From positions 1-64,000 of the forward strand of contig JAUCGF010000079.1 of assembly GCA_030378005.1 (NCBI GenBank): a stretch of 64,000 bases of DNA, given 5' to 3'. Source of the stretch: Desulfococcaceae bacterium HSG9 (GTDB taxonomy: Bacteria; Desulfobacterota; Desulfobacteria; Desulfobacterales; JAUCGF01). Positions 42,716 to 51,405 of the stretch are shown piece after piece. Made by a program: the position numbers and the translations under genes. A model generated the notes under the pieces. It searched no databases and had not been told where the DNA came from. It saw only the letters and a list, made by a program, of their open reading frames with translations. Each line of letters opens with the position of its first letter. Position 1 is the first letter of the stretch.

Positions 42716-43138
42716 ATGAAAATTAAAGGCTACAACCTGCCCGAAGATTTATATTACGAAAAAAACCACTATTGGGTACGCAAAGAGGGAGACATACTGG
42801 TTATGGGGATGGACGATTTTGCCCAACAAATGGCGGGTGATATTGTCTTTGTGCAGATCCCTTTTTCAGGAAAAAAAATGAAAGCCGGTAAAAAATTTGC
42901 TCAGGTGGAATCGGGCAAATGGTTGGGAAAAGTCTATGCGCCGGTCAACGGCAAACTGATTGAGGGCAATGAAGAACTTGAAACCGATCCCGCGATTATC
43001 AACCAGGATTGTTATGAAAAAGGATGGATGTATAAAATCGAACCGTCCGACTTGAATGAGCTGAACAACCTGATTCATGATCCTGCGGACATTGAAAAAT
43101 GGCTCCTGGAAGATATTGAAAAATACAAACAGGATTAA
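42716..43138 (+). CDS. gcvH: GcvH-like lipoyl carrier protein
   Basis: A 140-residue H-protein-fold lipoyl domain: HYWVRKEGDILVMGMDDFAQ, IPFSGKKMKAGKKFAQVESGK with the lipoylation Lys68 (in VESGKW, where classical H-protein has ESVK), then APVNGKLIEGNEEL and GWMYKI. No glycine-cleavage P or T genes are near. The gene lies between a membrane cytochrome and an HdrD-like Fe-S protein, and a lipoate ligase follows, so a redox-carrier role distinct from glycine cleavage is inferred. AAAGGA precedes the ATG. Confidence 0.88.
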   Translation: MKIKGYNLPEDLYYEKNHYWVRKEGDILVMGMDDFAQQMAGDIVFVQIPFSGKKMKAGKKFAQVESGKWLGKVYAPVNGKLIEGNEELETDPAIINQDCYEKGWMYKIEPSDLNELNNLIHDPADIEKWLLEDIEKYKQD

Positions 43139-43139
43139 C

Positions 43140-44327
43140 ATGGCAAATCAGATTTATAGCATCAGCCAGCTTTTACAGATACAGGCGTGTACGAATTGTC
43201 TGGCTTGCGCTGAAGTATGCCCGGCGGTTGCCGGCAGTCTTGACGGAAAACTATCCGCGGTTTACCGCCTCACGAAGCTTAACCGGATACTGAAAACGCG
43301 AACGGGGTTTTGGCGAAAATTTTGCCGCATCAAAGAACCGACCGCAGAAGAATTGCGCGCTTTCAGCGATACGGTTTTCCGTTGCACTCTATGCGGAAAC
43401 TGCCGCCTGATTTGCCCAGTCGGAATTGACCTGACGCATATCTGGCATTGTGTTCGCCGGGATATGGTTGCTTCTGATGCGTATCCCGGAAAAATTGATA
43501 TGATCCGGGAAAATCTGGATGAAAGTCACAACGTATTTGGAGAGGACAACGAAGAACGGGCCGAATGGGTGGAAGATATACCCGATGCCCCGGAACACGG
43601 CTATATCAGAGACCGCGCCGATCTGGTCTATTTTACCGGTTGCGTGGCATCTTTTTTTCCCATGGCACAACAGATTCCCATGGCGCTTGTAAAAATTTTC
43701 GATGCGGCTCAAGTCACTTTTACCCTACTGGGCGAAGATGAACAGTGCTGCGGTTTTCCCTTGCTCGGTGCCGGACTCGGTGATCAACTTGATGGTTTGA
43801 TTGCAAACAATGTAAGGGCCATAAAGGCTAAAGAAGCGAAGAAAGTGGTCTTTGCCTGCCCTTCTTGTTATCGAATGTGGCAGGAACACTACCCGCATGA
43901 ATTTGAGATCACCCATATCACCGAGTTTTTGAACGAGTTGATTCAATCGGGCCGTCTTGCACTTAAAGAACTGGATTTAACGGTCACTTTTCATGATCCT
44001 TGCGATCTTGGCAGAGGGGCGGGCGTGTATGACGCTCCGCGAGATATTATCCGATCCATTCCCGGTATTCGGTTTATTGAATTATCTAAAAATCGTGAAA
44101 ACAGCAATTGCTGCGGCGGCGGCGGCAACTTGGAGATAATCGACGCCAAGTTGTCCGCGGACATTGCCAGAAATAAAATTGAAGAAGTTAAGGCAACCGG
44201 CGCACAAGCGGTGGTAACGGCCTGCCAGCAGTGTGTGCGCACTATGACCACATACACCAGAAGAAATAAAATCCCTGTTCAAGTCTTGGATATCGTTCAG
44301 TTGATTCAAAAAGCTCTGGCAAAATAA
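43140..44327 (+). CDS. HdrD/DsrK-like Fe-S oxidoreductase with two CCG domains
   Basis: A 395-residue protein. Two [4Fe-4S] ferredoxin motifs are visible: C17/C20/C23/C27 (CTNCLACAEVCP) and C82/C85/C88/C92 (CTLCGNCRLICP). Two complete CCG domains follow: TGCV...CCGFPLLGAG...CPSC and DPCD...CCGGGGNLE...CQQC. Both have the full C-CC-CxxC set that binds the non-cubane clusters cleaving disulfides in HdrB/HdrD. The start is one base after the gcvH-like stop. Likely an electron-transfer thiol/disulfide reductase with the membrane cytochrome upstream; the lipoyl protein is the obvious candidate substrate. Confidence 0.87.
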   Translation: MANQIYSISQLLQIQACTNCLACAEVCPAVAGSLDGKLSAVYRLTKLNRILKTRTGFWRKFCRIKEPTAEELRAFSDTVFRCTLCGNCRLICPVGIDLTHIWHCVRRDMVASDAYPGKIDMIRENLDESHNVFGEDNEERAEWVEDIPDAPEHGYIRDRADLVYFTGCVASFFPMAQQIPMALVKIFDAAQVTFTLLGEDEQCCGFPLLGAGLGDQLDGLIANNVRAIKAKEAKKVVFACPSCYRMWQEHYPHEFEITHITEFLNELIQSGRLALKELDLTVTFHDPCDLGRGAGVYDAPRDIIRSIPGIRFIELSKNRENSNCCGGGGNLEIIDAKLSADIARNKIEEVKATGAQAVVTACQQCVRTMTTYTRRNKIPVQVLDIVQLIQKALAK

Positions 44328-44341
44328 TAGGATTAATAAAG

Positions 44342-45391
44342 ATGGAACTGTATAATTTAGGCAAAGTCCCTTGGGAGGATTCCCAGCTAATGTATCATGC
44401 TCTGGCGCAATTGGGGCGTGAATCTCTGTGTTTACTTTCACCCTCCACACCCTATGTATGCATCGGATTTCACCAGGATGTGGATCAGGAAGTTGATTTG
44501 AACTTTTGCAGGGCCAATGACATTCCGGTCTTCCGGCGGGAGGTTGGCGGTGGGGCCGTTTTTCTGGACGGCAATCAATTGTTTTTTCAGCTTATTCTCA
44601 AGGAGAACAACCCTATCGCCCCCAAAAGAATCGATGCCTTTTATAAAAAATTCTTGCAGCCTGTTATTAATGTGCACCATCGCATCGGTATTCCGGCAAA
44701 ATATAAGCCGGTGAACGATCTGGTTGTTAAGCATCGTAAAATTTCAGGAACCGGCGCTGGTGAAATCGGTGATTGCATCGTCTTTGTCGGCAACTTGATC
44801 ATTGATTTTGATTATGATACCATGTCACGGGTGTTGAAAATCCCGGATGAAAAGTTCCGTGACAAAGTCAGGAAAACCATTAAAGAAAATTTAACCACTA
44901 TCAGACAAGAACTGGGAGAGGAAAAATACCGGCAATGGGACGAGCCGACATTGAACCAGATGATTGCAGAAGCCTTCGATAAGTTGTCAGGCCCGCTGAA
45001 ACCATCTTATAAAGATCAAGAGATCGTTACAAAAATGAAAGAATTGGAAGCCTCAATGCTCAATGATGCCTGGCTCTTTCAGAAAGGAAAGCGGGTTGCA
45101 GGACGCGTGGTTAAAGTACGTTCTGGTCTGGAGGTTGTTCAGCGCATACATAAAGCACCCGGTGGATTAATCCGAGCCGAATTCGCCGTTGAAAATGGTA
45201 AATACAAAGACGTGAATATTTCCGGTGACTTCTTTTGTTTCCCAAAGGATAGTGTTGATCGGTTGGCAACTGTGATTGAAGATTGCCCTGCGGACAATGT
45301 TTCCAGCGCAATTAAGGATTTTTATCAAACGAATAAAATTGACATTCCAGGGATTACGCCGGGTGATTGGATGCAGGTTTTTAAAATCTGA
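44342..45391 (+). CDS. lplA: Lipoate-protein ligase A
   Basis: A 349-residue ligase: SPSTPYVCIGFHQDVDQEVD, NDIPVFRREVGGGAVFLDG with the RRxxGGGAV lipoate-binding motif, NDLVVKHRKISGTGAGE with the catalytic Lys, and the C-terminal accessory domain (LFQKGKRVAGRVVKV, IRAEFAVENGKYKD). It attaches lipoate to carrier proteins through lipoyl-AMP. AGGATTAATAAAG precedes the ATG. It closes the cluster, 14 bases after the Fe-S gene, so salvage and de novo lipoylation are both encoded here. Confidence 0.93.
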   Translation: MELYNLGKVPWEDSQLMYHALAQLGRESLCLLSPSTPYVCIGFHQDVDQEVDLNFCRANDIPVFRREVGGGAVFLDGNQLFFQLILKENNPIAPKRIDAFYKKFLQPVINVHHRIGIPAKYKPVNDLVVKHRKISGTGAGEIGDCIVFVGNLIIDFDYDTMSRVLKIPDEKFRDKVRKTIKENLTTIRQELGEEKYRQWDEPTLNQMIAEAFDKLSGPLKPSYKDQEIVTKMKELEASMLNDAWLFQKGKRVAGRVVKVRSGLEVVQRIHKAPGGLIRAEFAVENGKYKDVNISGDFFCFPKDSVDRLATVIEDCPADNVSSAIKDFYQTNKIDIPGITPGDWMQVFKI

Positions 45392-45855
45392 GAGCATCAA
45401 AAAAACAGCAGAGGAGATGTACCTATTCATCCCGAATCATAACGCCAACCCCGCTTCAAAAGCCTTTAATTCATCATCAATCTCTGCAATCTCTCCCAAA
45501 ATTTCGCTCACTTCGCGCAGTTTATAAAAAAGCGCTTTACGCCGCCAAAGAACAGGGAATTACACGTTTAGATCGGCGCGGGCCAATATTTGGCTACGCT
45601 AAAATGAATAAGGTACATTTTTTATTTGATTTGCGTACTTTTTTCCGTTATGTAAGGTAGTTAATAATTTCAGCCGTTTGCCAGTTAAGGCGGGATACTA
45701 AATTTATTATTGAATTCATTTTGGCATGATTTTTCTTAACTTGTTGAAATGATTAACATATAAAAATATGTCCATGTTTTTGCCAGCCGTTATACGGGAT
45801 CAAGTTAGTATGTTATGGAATATAATTTTAAACTTTAAACTTTAAACTTTCAAGT
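45392..45855. other. Gap after the lipoate cluster with a possible gene relic
   Basis: No intact gene. On the minus strand, 45553-45437 reads FPVLWRRKALFYKLREVSEI and then LGEIAEIDDELKAFEAGLAL before a TGA, a coiled-coil-like tail with no start codon, probably a remnant. A plus-strand frame 45523-45660 (YKKALYAAKEQGI...) resembles the end of GGDEF domains only superficially. The rest (45661-45855) is AT-rich; no terminator or promoter stands out. Confidence 0.3.
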
Positions 45856-46659
45856 ATGGGATATATTTTTCAATTTCAGGATGCGGTGACTTATCAGGCT
45901 TGGCATAAATCGCCGCGCAACCAATTTATACTGGAACTGGAACATCGTTTGATGCTTGATTTGCTCAAACCCGTAAGAGGATATAATATCCTTGATATCG
46001 GCTGCGGTATTGGAACAACATTGCAGTTCTTTACGGACTGCGGACTCGAAGCGACCGGCGTAGAGCCATCCCCCTATATGCTAGATGCTGCGAGGAAAAA
46101 AGTAGGCAACCGAGCCGACCTGTACCGTTGTTTTGGCGAAGACTTGCCATTTGATGATAATTCATTTAATTATGCCTGTTTGTTCACTTCCCTTGAATTT
46201 GTCGATAATCCCCAAAAAGTTCTCGAAGAAGCGTGTCGCGTAGCCAAAAACAAACTGTTTATCGGTATTTTAAACCGTTATTCCGCGAAAAGTGTTCAAA
46301 TTCGTGTTCGCGGCATGTTTACACAAACAGTGTATAACCGCGCCCGATTTTTCAGTATATGGGGAATCAAACGTAAACTTCATACGGTTCTGGGAGATGT
46401 CCCGATTACATGGAAAACTGTGCGCCAAGTGCCGTTGCTATCAGGATTTCTGACGCATTGGTTCGAACGTTCCCAAATGGCTCAACAAAGCCCGTTAGGT
46501 GATTTCGCAGGTATTGTTGTTACGCTTATTCCACGCTTTAAAACACGAACACTCCCGCTTGCCGTCCATCCCAAACGTACCGCTGAAACGGTGCCCAGTT
46601 TAAAAACCCGCTTAAATAGCGGGTTAAAGTCAAGAACAGAAAAAATGGAGGAAAAATGA
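45856..46659 (+). CDS. SAM-dependent methyltransferase (class I)
   Basis: A 267-residue methyltransferase: YNILDIGCGIGTTLQFF (motif I), VEPSPYMLDAARKK, FGEDLPFDDNSFNYACLFTS and LEEACRVAKNKLFIGIL, a Methyltransf_11-type core. The basic C-terminal region (residues 190-267) is not part of the core. The substrate is unknown. Its stop overlaps the next ATG (ATGA), so the two form one operon. Confidence 0.85.
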   Translation: MGYIFQFQDAVTYQAWHKSPRNQFILELEHRLMLDLLKPVRGYNILDIGCGIGTTLQFFTDCGLEATGVEPSPYMLDAARKKVGNRADLYRCFGEDLPFDDNSFNYACLFTSLEFVDNPQKVLEEACRVAKNKLFIGILNRYSAKSVQIRVRGMFTQTVYNRARFFSIWGIKRKLHTVLGDVPITWKTVRQVPLLSGFLTHWFERSQMAQQSPLGDFAGIVVTLIPRFKTRTLPLAVHPKRTAETVPSLKTRLNSGLKSRTEKMEEK

Positions 46660-47702
46660 AACACAGATTGCTCATCATAATGATTATTTCAATAGTAATG
46701 TTAGCGCCCGCTTTGTCATACAGCGATGAATCGCAGGATGAATCTTATGATTTGGTTGAAACCCTGGAAAAAGGTCGTATTAATTGGACTAAAGGCGCAA
46801 TTGAGGCGACCGGTGTGATGCTCCCTGACAAACAACTTTTCGGAAATTTTGTACATGAAGGGCGATTTGTCCGTATCGCATTAAATGATGCGTATCGTAA
46901 TTTGCTTGACAAAGTGATTACAATTGCCCTCAGAGCGGGATACAAAAATCTTCGGGACGTTGTCAAATCCGTACGAATTGATGCTGATACCCTAGTGCAA
47001 GACCTCGCCATTAATAATGATTTTATCATGGCTGAAATTGAGTCGATGATAAAAAGCGCTCAACTTGTGAAAAAGGATTACTTATCTGACGGAACGGTCA
47101 AAGTTACATTGCAGATGAGCTTATATGGCGGTTTTAGCCAACTGGTTTTGCCAAATGACATCAAATTACTTGAATCAATTAAGATATTGAAGAAAAATAG
47201 TGATAAAACTGCGTCGGTTCCCCTTTCCCGCGATGATTTGATAGATTTGAGCGACGTGGAAAAAACTTATACCGGTGTGGTTGTAGATGCCAGAGGGTTA
47301 AAAGCCAATCCTGCTCTGGCGCCGATTATTCAGGATGAAAACGGCGAGAATGTTTTCGGCCCACCGGTGATCAGCCGGGAATTTGCCATTCAACATGGTA
47401 TCAGCGGTTATTCAACCACACTTGAAACAGCCCGCCGATTGCCGCGCGTTGCCGGTAATCCGTTGACCGTGAAAGGTTTACGCGCCAAAGGCTCGGGTGC
47501 ATCTGTAATCGTAATCAGCAACGCGGATGCCTCTAAACTGCGGCGCTCTTCCAAGCACCTTGAATTTTTAAAACAATGCCGCGTTGTGATTGTGATGGAT
47601 CAGATGATTGCAAAGACGAAAAGTGGTCAACTTATCAGCAGTCATCGGCATGAAGCGTCACATTTGCAATATTTCACAGATTTAGGAACACGAATTCAAT
47701 AA
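46656..47702 (+). CDS. Secreted LPP20-like hypothetical protein
   Basis: A 348-residue protein with a signal peptide (LIIMIISIVMLAPALS, then YSDES). The N-terminal half (GAIEATGVMLPD, ALNDAYRNLLDKVITIALRA, DDFIMAEIESMIKSAQLVKK-type) follows the LPP20/uncharacterised envelope-protein pattern. The C-terminal half has TGVVVDARGLKANPALAPII, VIVISNADASKLRRSSKHLE. GGAGGAAAA precedes the ATG. It is translationally coupled to the methyltransferase. Possibly an outer-membrane assembly or motility accessory protein; unproven. Confidence 0.65.
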   Translation: MKHRLLIIMIISIVMLAPALSYSDESQDESYDLVETLEKGRINWTKGAIEATGVMLPDKQLFGNFVHEGRFVRIALNDAYRNLLDKVITIALRAGYKNLRDVVKSVRIDADTLVQDLAINNDFIMAEIESMIKSAQLVKKDYLSDGTVKVTLQMSLYGGFSQLVLPNDIKLLESIKILKKNSDKTASVPLSRDDLIDLSDVEKTYTGVVVDARGLKANPALAPIIQDENGENVFGPPVISREFAIQHGISGYSTTLETARRLPRVAGNPLTVKGLRAKGSGASVIVISNADASKLRRSSKHLEFLKQCRVVIVMDQMIAKTKSGQLISSHRHEASHLQYFTDLGTRIQ

Positions 47703-47734
47703 CTTCTTCCCCATTTGGAGAATCTTGCGATGCC

Positions 47735-47792
47735 CGTGACGCAAGCTGAAGCCAGCACTAATCTTTTAATAATTATGTGTAAGTTATTTAAT
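47735..47792. repeat. Partial GTAAGTTATTTAAT-family element
   Basis: GTGACGCAAGCTGAAGCCAGCACT followed 30 bases later by GTGTAAGTTATTTAATTTCC matches one half of the complete unit at 24315-24424 and the copy at 8391-8473. It lies between the convergent 46656 and mltD genes. Confidence 0.55.
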
Positions 47793-47908
47793 TTCCAATC
47801 CCTATCAACTCCAGACAGACTAGTGAAAACACCTCAAGAAAACTGCTGATCAGACGATGAAAATATTTATTGAAAAGATTCTCTAAGCGAAAGAAGACCG
47901 TTTGGGGG

Positions 47909-49783
47909 TTATTCGACATACACTTGTTGGCCGGGGTATATTTTGCTACGAGGAGTCAAATGGTTAATATCCATAAATCGCTTTAAGGACATTCTGAAAC
48001 GCTTGGCAATAATAATGGGACTGTCGCCTTTTCTGACATTGTAAACGATGCTGGCGTTAGTATCAACGCTCTGATCGGTTGGAACTTTCAACACTTGGCC
48101 AACAGATAAAAACGTTGACCGGAGGTTGTTGCGTGTACGTATTGCATGCACCGTTGATCCGTACCTTTGGGCAATATTCCAGATAGAGTCGCCTCGCTTG
48201 ACCGTATGCTTAACAATTGGCGGTCGCTTCTTTGCCTTTGTTGACGTTTTTTTTTTCTTGGCGGTAACAACCCGTTTGCTGTAAGGAATTTTAAGAGTCC
48301 GTCCCATTATAAGGACGCTTTTTTTATTTATTCGGTTCGCTCTGGCAATTTTTGCTATTTTTACCCCGTAGTGCCTTGCTATGCTTGACAAGGTTTCACC
48401 TTTCTTGACGCGATGTTTGGCGTAAGTGCGAGAAGGGAGCGCTGACGTCATTGGAATCAAATTCAATTGTGACATCAGGATTTGTTCTTTTCGAGGCGGA
48501 ACTTTTAAATGATAACGACTTCCGGGAAGAATTCGCTTGCGTAATTCGGGATTAAGCAGTTTTAGCTCGTTTTCCGATGATTGAATCGTTCGGGCAACAT
48601 CTTTAAGGCGGATGCGTCTGGATACTATGACTGTTTTATATTCTAAAGGAGAATCCACCGTCACCGTATCAAGTCCATATTTACGCGGGTTATTCACTAT
48701 GTGTAGGGTAGCAATAAAACGGGGCACATAACGGGCAGTTTCTTTGGGCAGACGTTTATATAAATCCCAAAAATTATCAAGATAATTGACTTTTTGTTTC
48801 CGAATAGTCCGGAGTACACGGCCTTCTCCGCAATTATAGGCGGCCAGCACAGTTGACCATTCACCGAAAATACGGTGCAATGCGCTTAAATACGCAATCG
48901 CCGCACCTGTTGCTTTATAAGGATCCATGCGTTCATCAATATAACGTGTGCGTTTAAGACCGTATTTATAGCCGGTGGATGGTATGAATTGCCAGATACC
49001 CAACGCACGTGCCGGTGACAGCGCATTGGTTTTGAAACCGCTTTCAATCAGGGGAATCCAGGATAGTTCAGTGGGCAAACCGGCTTTTATTAATTCTTTC
49101 ACGATGTAAGGACGATAAAGGCCGGAGCGCTGATACGCTTTGCGAAATATCTTTTTTTCCCTTCCCTTGGTAAAACTGTCAATTTCAGCTTGAACATGCG
49201 CATTCATAGTCAAAGGAATCTCTTTATGCTGACCGTTGACCACAATATTGCGGGAGGCATAAATCTCAAGAATACGCTTTGAAATCATAAATCGCAGATC
49301 ATCCTTTTGCTGAATCAGCTTGGGCATATCCTGAGTATCGACCCTTAAAATCAGGGAATATGCTCGGTCCAGAGATTCAAGGGCGGTTTCAAGCTCTCCC
49401 TTTTCCCAAAAATTCTGCGCTGTTTCACAAAATTCTAAAGCTTCGTCTAAGACTGGCTGCGTTTGGTTGAACGCTTTAAAAAAATTAAAAACATTTTTTT
49501 CATTTTCATCCTCAATGTCATCCATGTCGGTAGCGATGTTGTCGTTGGTTACCTGTGAATAAATCGGATTGACCGTTGATTTGGGTGTTTGCTTGACAGT
49601 AGGCTGAACGGTTTCCTTTTGTTCAGGTTGGGTGCTTTGGCTGACAGTCTCAGAAGTGATTTCGGGCGGTTTGTAAGCAGTTTTCAATGAATAATCGGTC
49701 TTAGAGCGCGTCGGGACGCATCCGACCATAATAAAAAAAATTATAATCAAAAGCAGTAAAACAAATTTGCGCAAGTGAATCAA
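47909..49783 (-). CDS. mltD: Membrane-bound lytic murein transglycosylase D-like, three LysM domains
   Basis: A 624-residue lipoprotein (LLLIIIFFIMVGC lipobox). After a low-complexity linker comes an SLT domain with catalytic Glu in WIPLIESGFKTNALSPARALG, then WQFIPSTGYKYGL, and GEWSTVLAAYNCGEGRV. LysM modules follow at about residues 455-500 (RVKKGETLSSIARHYGVKIA), 527-570 (HTVKRGDSIWNIAQRYG) and 580-624 (YNVRKGDSPIIIAKRF). It cleaves peptidoglycan. The start is TTG with GAGGATTTATT in front; the next ATG lies far inside. Confidence 0.93.
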   Translation of the reverse strand: MIHLRKFVLLLLIIIFFIMVGCVPTRSKTDYSLKTAYKPPEITSETVSQSTQPEQKETVQPTVKQTPKSTVNPIYSQVTNDNIATDMDDIEDENEKNVFNFFKAFNQTQPVLDEALEFCETAQNFWEKGELETALESLDRAYSLILRVDTQDMPKLIQQKDDLRFMISKRILEIYASRNIVVNGQHKEIPLTMNAHVQAEIDSFTKGREKKIFRKAYQRSGLYRPYIVKELIKAGLPTELSWIPLIESGFKTNALSPARALGIWQFIPSTGYKYGLKRTRYIDERMDPYKATGAAIAYLSALHRIFGEWSTVLAAYNCGEGRVLRTIRKQKVNYLDNFWDLYKRLPKETARYVPRFIATLHIVNNPRKYGLDTVTVDSPLEYKTVIVSRRIRLKDVARTIQSSENELKLLNPELRKRILPGSRYHLKVPPRKEQILMSQLNLIPMTSALPSRTYAKHRVKKGETLSSIARHYGVKIAKIARANRINKKSVLIMGRTLKIPYSKRVVTAKKKKTSTKAKKRPPIVKHTVKRGDSIWNIAQRYGSTVHAIRTRNNLRSTFLSVGQVLKVPTDQSVDTNASIVYNVRKGDSPIIIAKRFRMSLKRFMDINHLTPRSKIYPGQQVYVE

Positions 49784-49851
49784 AATAAATCCTCAATGGT
49801 GTGCGTTAGGGGTAATTTTTGCAAGGTAAACGGAAGAAAAGGAAGGCATCC

Positions 49852-50166
49852 TTAGCCAAAGTGAGAAACCAACTGTTCAAAACAGGCATTTAATTCCGCA
49901 ACCGAATTGGCTAATTTATCTAAATCGTTATCTTTAGCCTCTTCTTCCGCTTTTTTAGCAATTTCATAGATATCCATGAATCCGAGGGTGCCGGATGCGC
50001 CTTTCAGAGAGTGGGACGCGTTAGCGGCTTTTTCGGTATCACCATTATCGAAACCTTCCTTCAATTTGTCTATATCAGACTGAGCCGTATCTATAAAAAG
50101 CTCAACAATTTCACTGAATTCTTCTTCATCAAGGCCTAGACTGTCTGCTGCCGCTTTCATATCCAT
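49852..50166 (-). CDS. Stand-alone HPt phosphotransfer protein
   Basis: A 104-residue four-helix HPt domain with phospho-acceptor His52 in ASHSLKGASGTLGF. Acidic surface helices surround it. It transfers phosphate between receiver domains. No kinase is adjacent; the hybrid kinase at 59-61 kb, whose own C-terminal domain lacks a clear HPt motif, is a possible partner. GGAG precedes the ATG. Confidence 0.88.
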   Translation of the reverse strand: MDMKAAADSLGLDEEEFSEIVELFIDTAQSDIDKLKEGFDNGDTEKAANASHSLKGASGTLGFMDIYEIAKKAEEEAKDNDLDKLANSVAELNACFEQLVSHFG

Positions 50167-50308
50167 CTGTCGTCTCCATTTAAGTTCAATTTTATTTTAA
50201 CACAACGCATTAAATATTATCATGGTCAATTCATAAAATGAAAAAAAAATAAAAGCAAGTATATTAGCAAATAATCTTTATTTTATATATTAAGCATTAA
50301 ACTGGTTA

Positions 50309-50337
50309 TTGACAACCCTGACGATTTTTCATAGAAT
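50309..50337 (+). promoter_or_regulatory. Sigma-70 promoter of the PP-loop gene
   Basis: TTGACA (50309-50314), 17-base spacer, TAGAAT (50332-50337). The predicted start is about 35 bases before the TTG at 50378. Apparent coding from 50309 would be this promoter read as codons. Confidence 0.7.
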
Positions 50338-50377
50338 TGTCAGAATTTTTTTAAATTTAAAATTCGAAGGTTGGAAA

Positions 50378-51376
50378 TTGAAAATTAAAACTTTTCCTAA
50401 AACGCGTGCCTTGGGATTATGTTCAGGCGGTCTTGATAGTATTTTGGCAGGATTGCTTTTGCAACGCAACAGCATCGAACCCGAATGGATCACTTATGAA
50501 ACGCCGTTTTTTTCCGCATCCAAAGCACGTCAAGCGGCTAAGGCGCATCATATACCGCTAACGGTAAAAAATATTACATCCGCTTATATCCCGATGTTGA
50601 AAAGCCCGCCTTGTGGATATGGTAAATATATGAACCCCTGTTTGGACTGCCATGCGCTGATGTTCAGACTGGCAGGTGAAATGATGCAACCACGACAATT
50701 TAAATTTCTTTTTTCAGGGGAAGTTGTGGGACAGCGTCCTATGTCTCAAACCCGCCCGTCACTTCGTTATGTTGAAAAACATTCCGGCTATGACGGTTAT
50801 ATTATCAGACCGTTAAGTGCCAAAAAACTCCCTGTTACAATTCCGGAAAAAGAAGGATGGATCGACAGGGAGAAATTGCTCGGATTAAGCGGGCGCACGC
50901 GCAAACCTCAGATTGAATTAGCCCGCCAGTTTGGTGTGACCGATTATCCGGCACCGGCAGGCGGCTGTCTCTTGACAGATAAAGGTTATTCAACACGATT
51001 AAAGGATTATTTCAACCATCAGGATGATTGGCATGAAGCCGAGCTTCATCTTTTAAAATTTGGCCGTCATTTTCGCCTGAGAAATGATACCAAGCTCATT
51101 GTCGGACGTACGCATAAAGATAATCAATGCATCGGCCAATTTGTTAATCAAAAACGTGATATCCGGTTAAACGTCAAAAAATTTCCCGGTCCGCTTTGTA
51201 TCTTACCTTATTGCACTGACCCTGAACTGGTCAAACTCGCCGCATCTGTATGTGTCGGATATAGCAAAGCACCTCGTAACACACCTGTAGAAGTTCAAAT
51301 AGCGACGCCTGACGGATCGGAAACTTTGGCGGTTGTCGGCGTGACACCTGCGGAAATGAAACCGTTGATGATTTAA
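50378..51376 (+). CDS. PP-loop ATPase, tRNA sulfurtransferase-like
   Basis: About 332 residues. The PP-loop SGGLDS is at 16-21 in LGLCSGGLDSILAGLLLQR. It is followed by FKFLFSGEVVGQRPMSQTRP and PAPAGGCLLTDKGYSTRLKD, the pattern of MnmA/ThiI-like tRNA thiolation enzymes, with a Cys-containing segment (CGYGKYMNPCLDC). The C-terminal 90 residues look like the domain often found in such deltaproteobacterial proteins. It probably adenylates a tRNA uridine for sulfur insertion, but the position is unknown. TTG at 50378 with GAAGG upstream is chosen; earlier codons overlap the promoter. Confidence 0.75.
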   Translation: MKIKTFPKTRALGLCSGGLDSILAGLLLQRNSIEPEWITYETPFFSASKARQAAKAHHIPLTVKNITSAYIPMLKSPPCGYGKYMNPCLDCHALMFRLAGEMMQPRQFKFLFSGEVVGQRPMSQTRPSLRYVEKHSGYDGYIIRPLSAKKLPVTIPEKEGWIDREKLLGLSGRTRKPQIELARQFGVTDYPAPAGGCLLTDKGYSTRLKDYFNHQDDWHEAELHLLKFGRHFRLRNDTKLIVGRTHKDNQCIGQFVNQKRDIRLNVKKFPGPLCILPYCTDPELVKLAASVCVGYSKAPRNTPVEVQIATPDGSETLAVVGVTPAEMKPLMI

Positions 51377-51405
51377 CTTCGATTAATTTTTCAAGGAGTT
51401 TATAC

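Noticed and set aside
42716-43138. Glycine cleavage system locus
   Set aside because: No gcvT or gcvP gene is in the window; the neighbours are a cytochrome and a CCG protein.
45523-45660. Diguanylate cyclase (GGDEF) fragment
   Set aside because: Only a KALYAAKEQG word resembles the family; the rest does not fit, and the opposite strand is the more likely relic.
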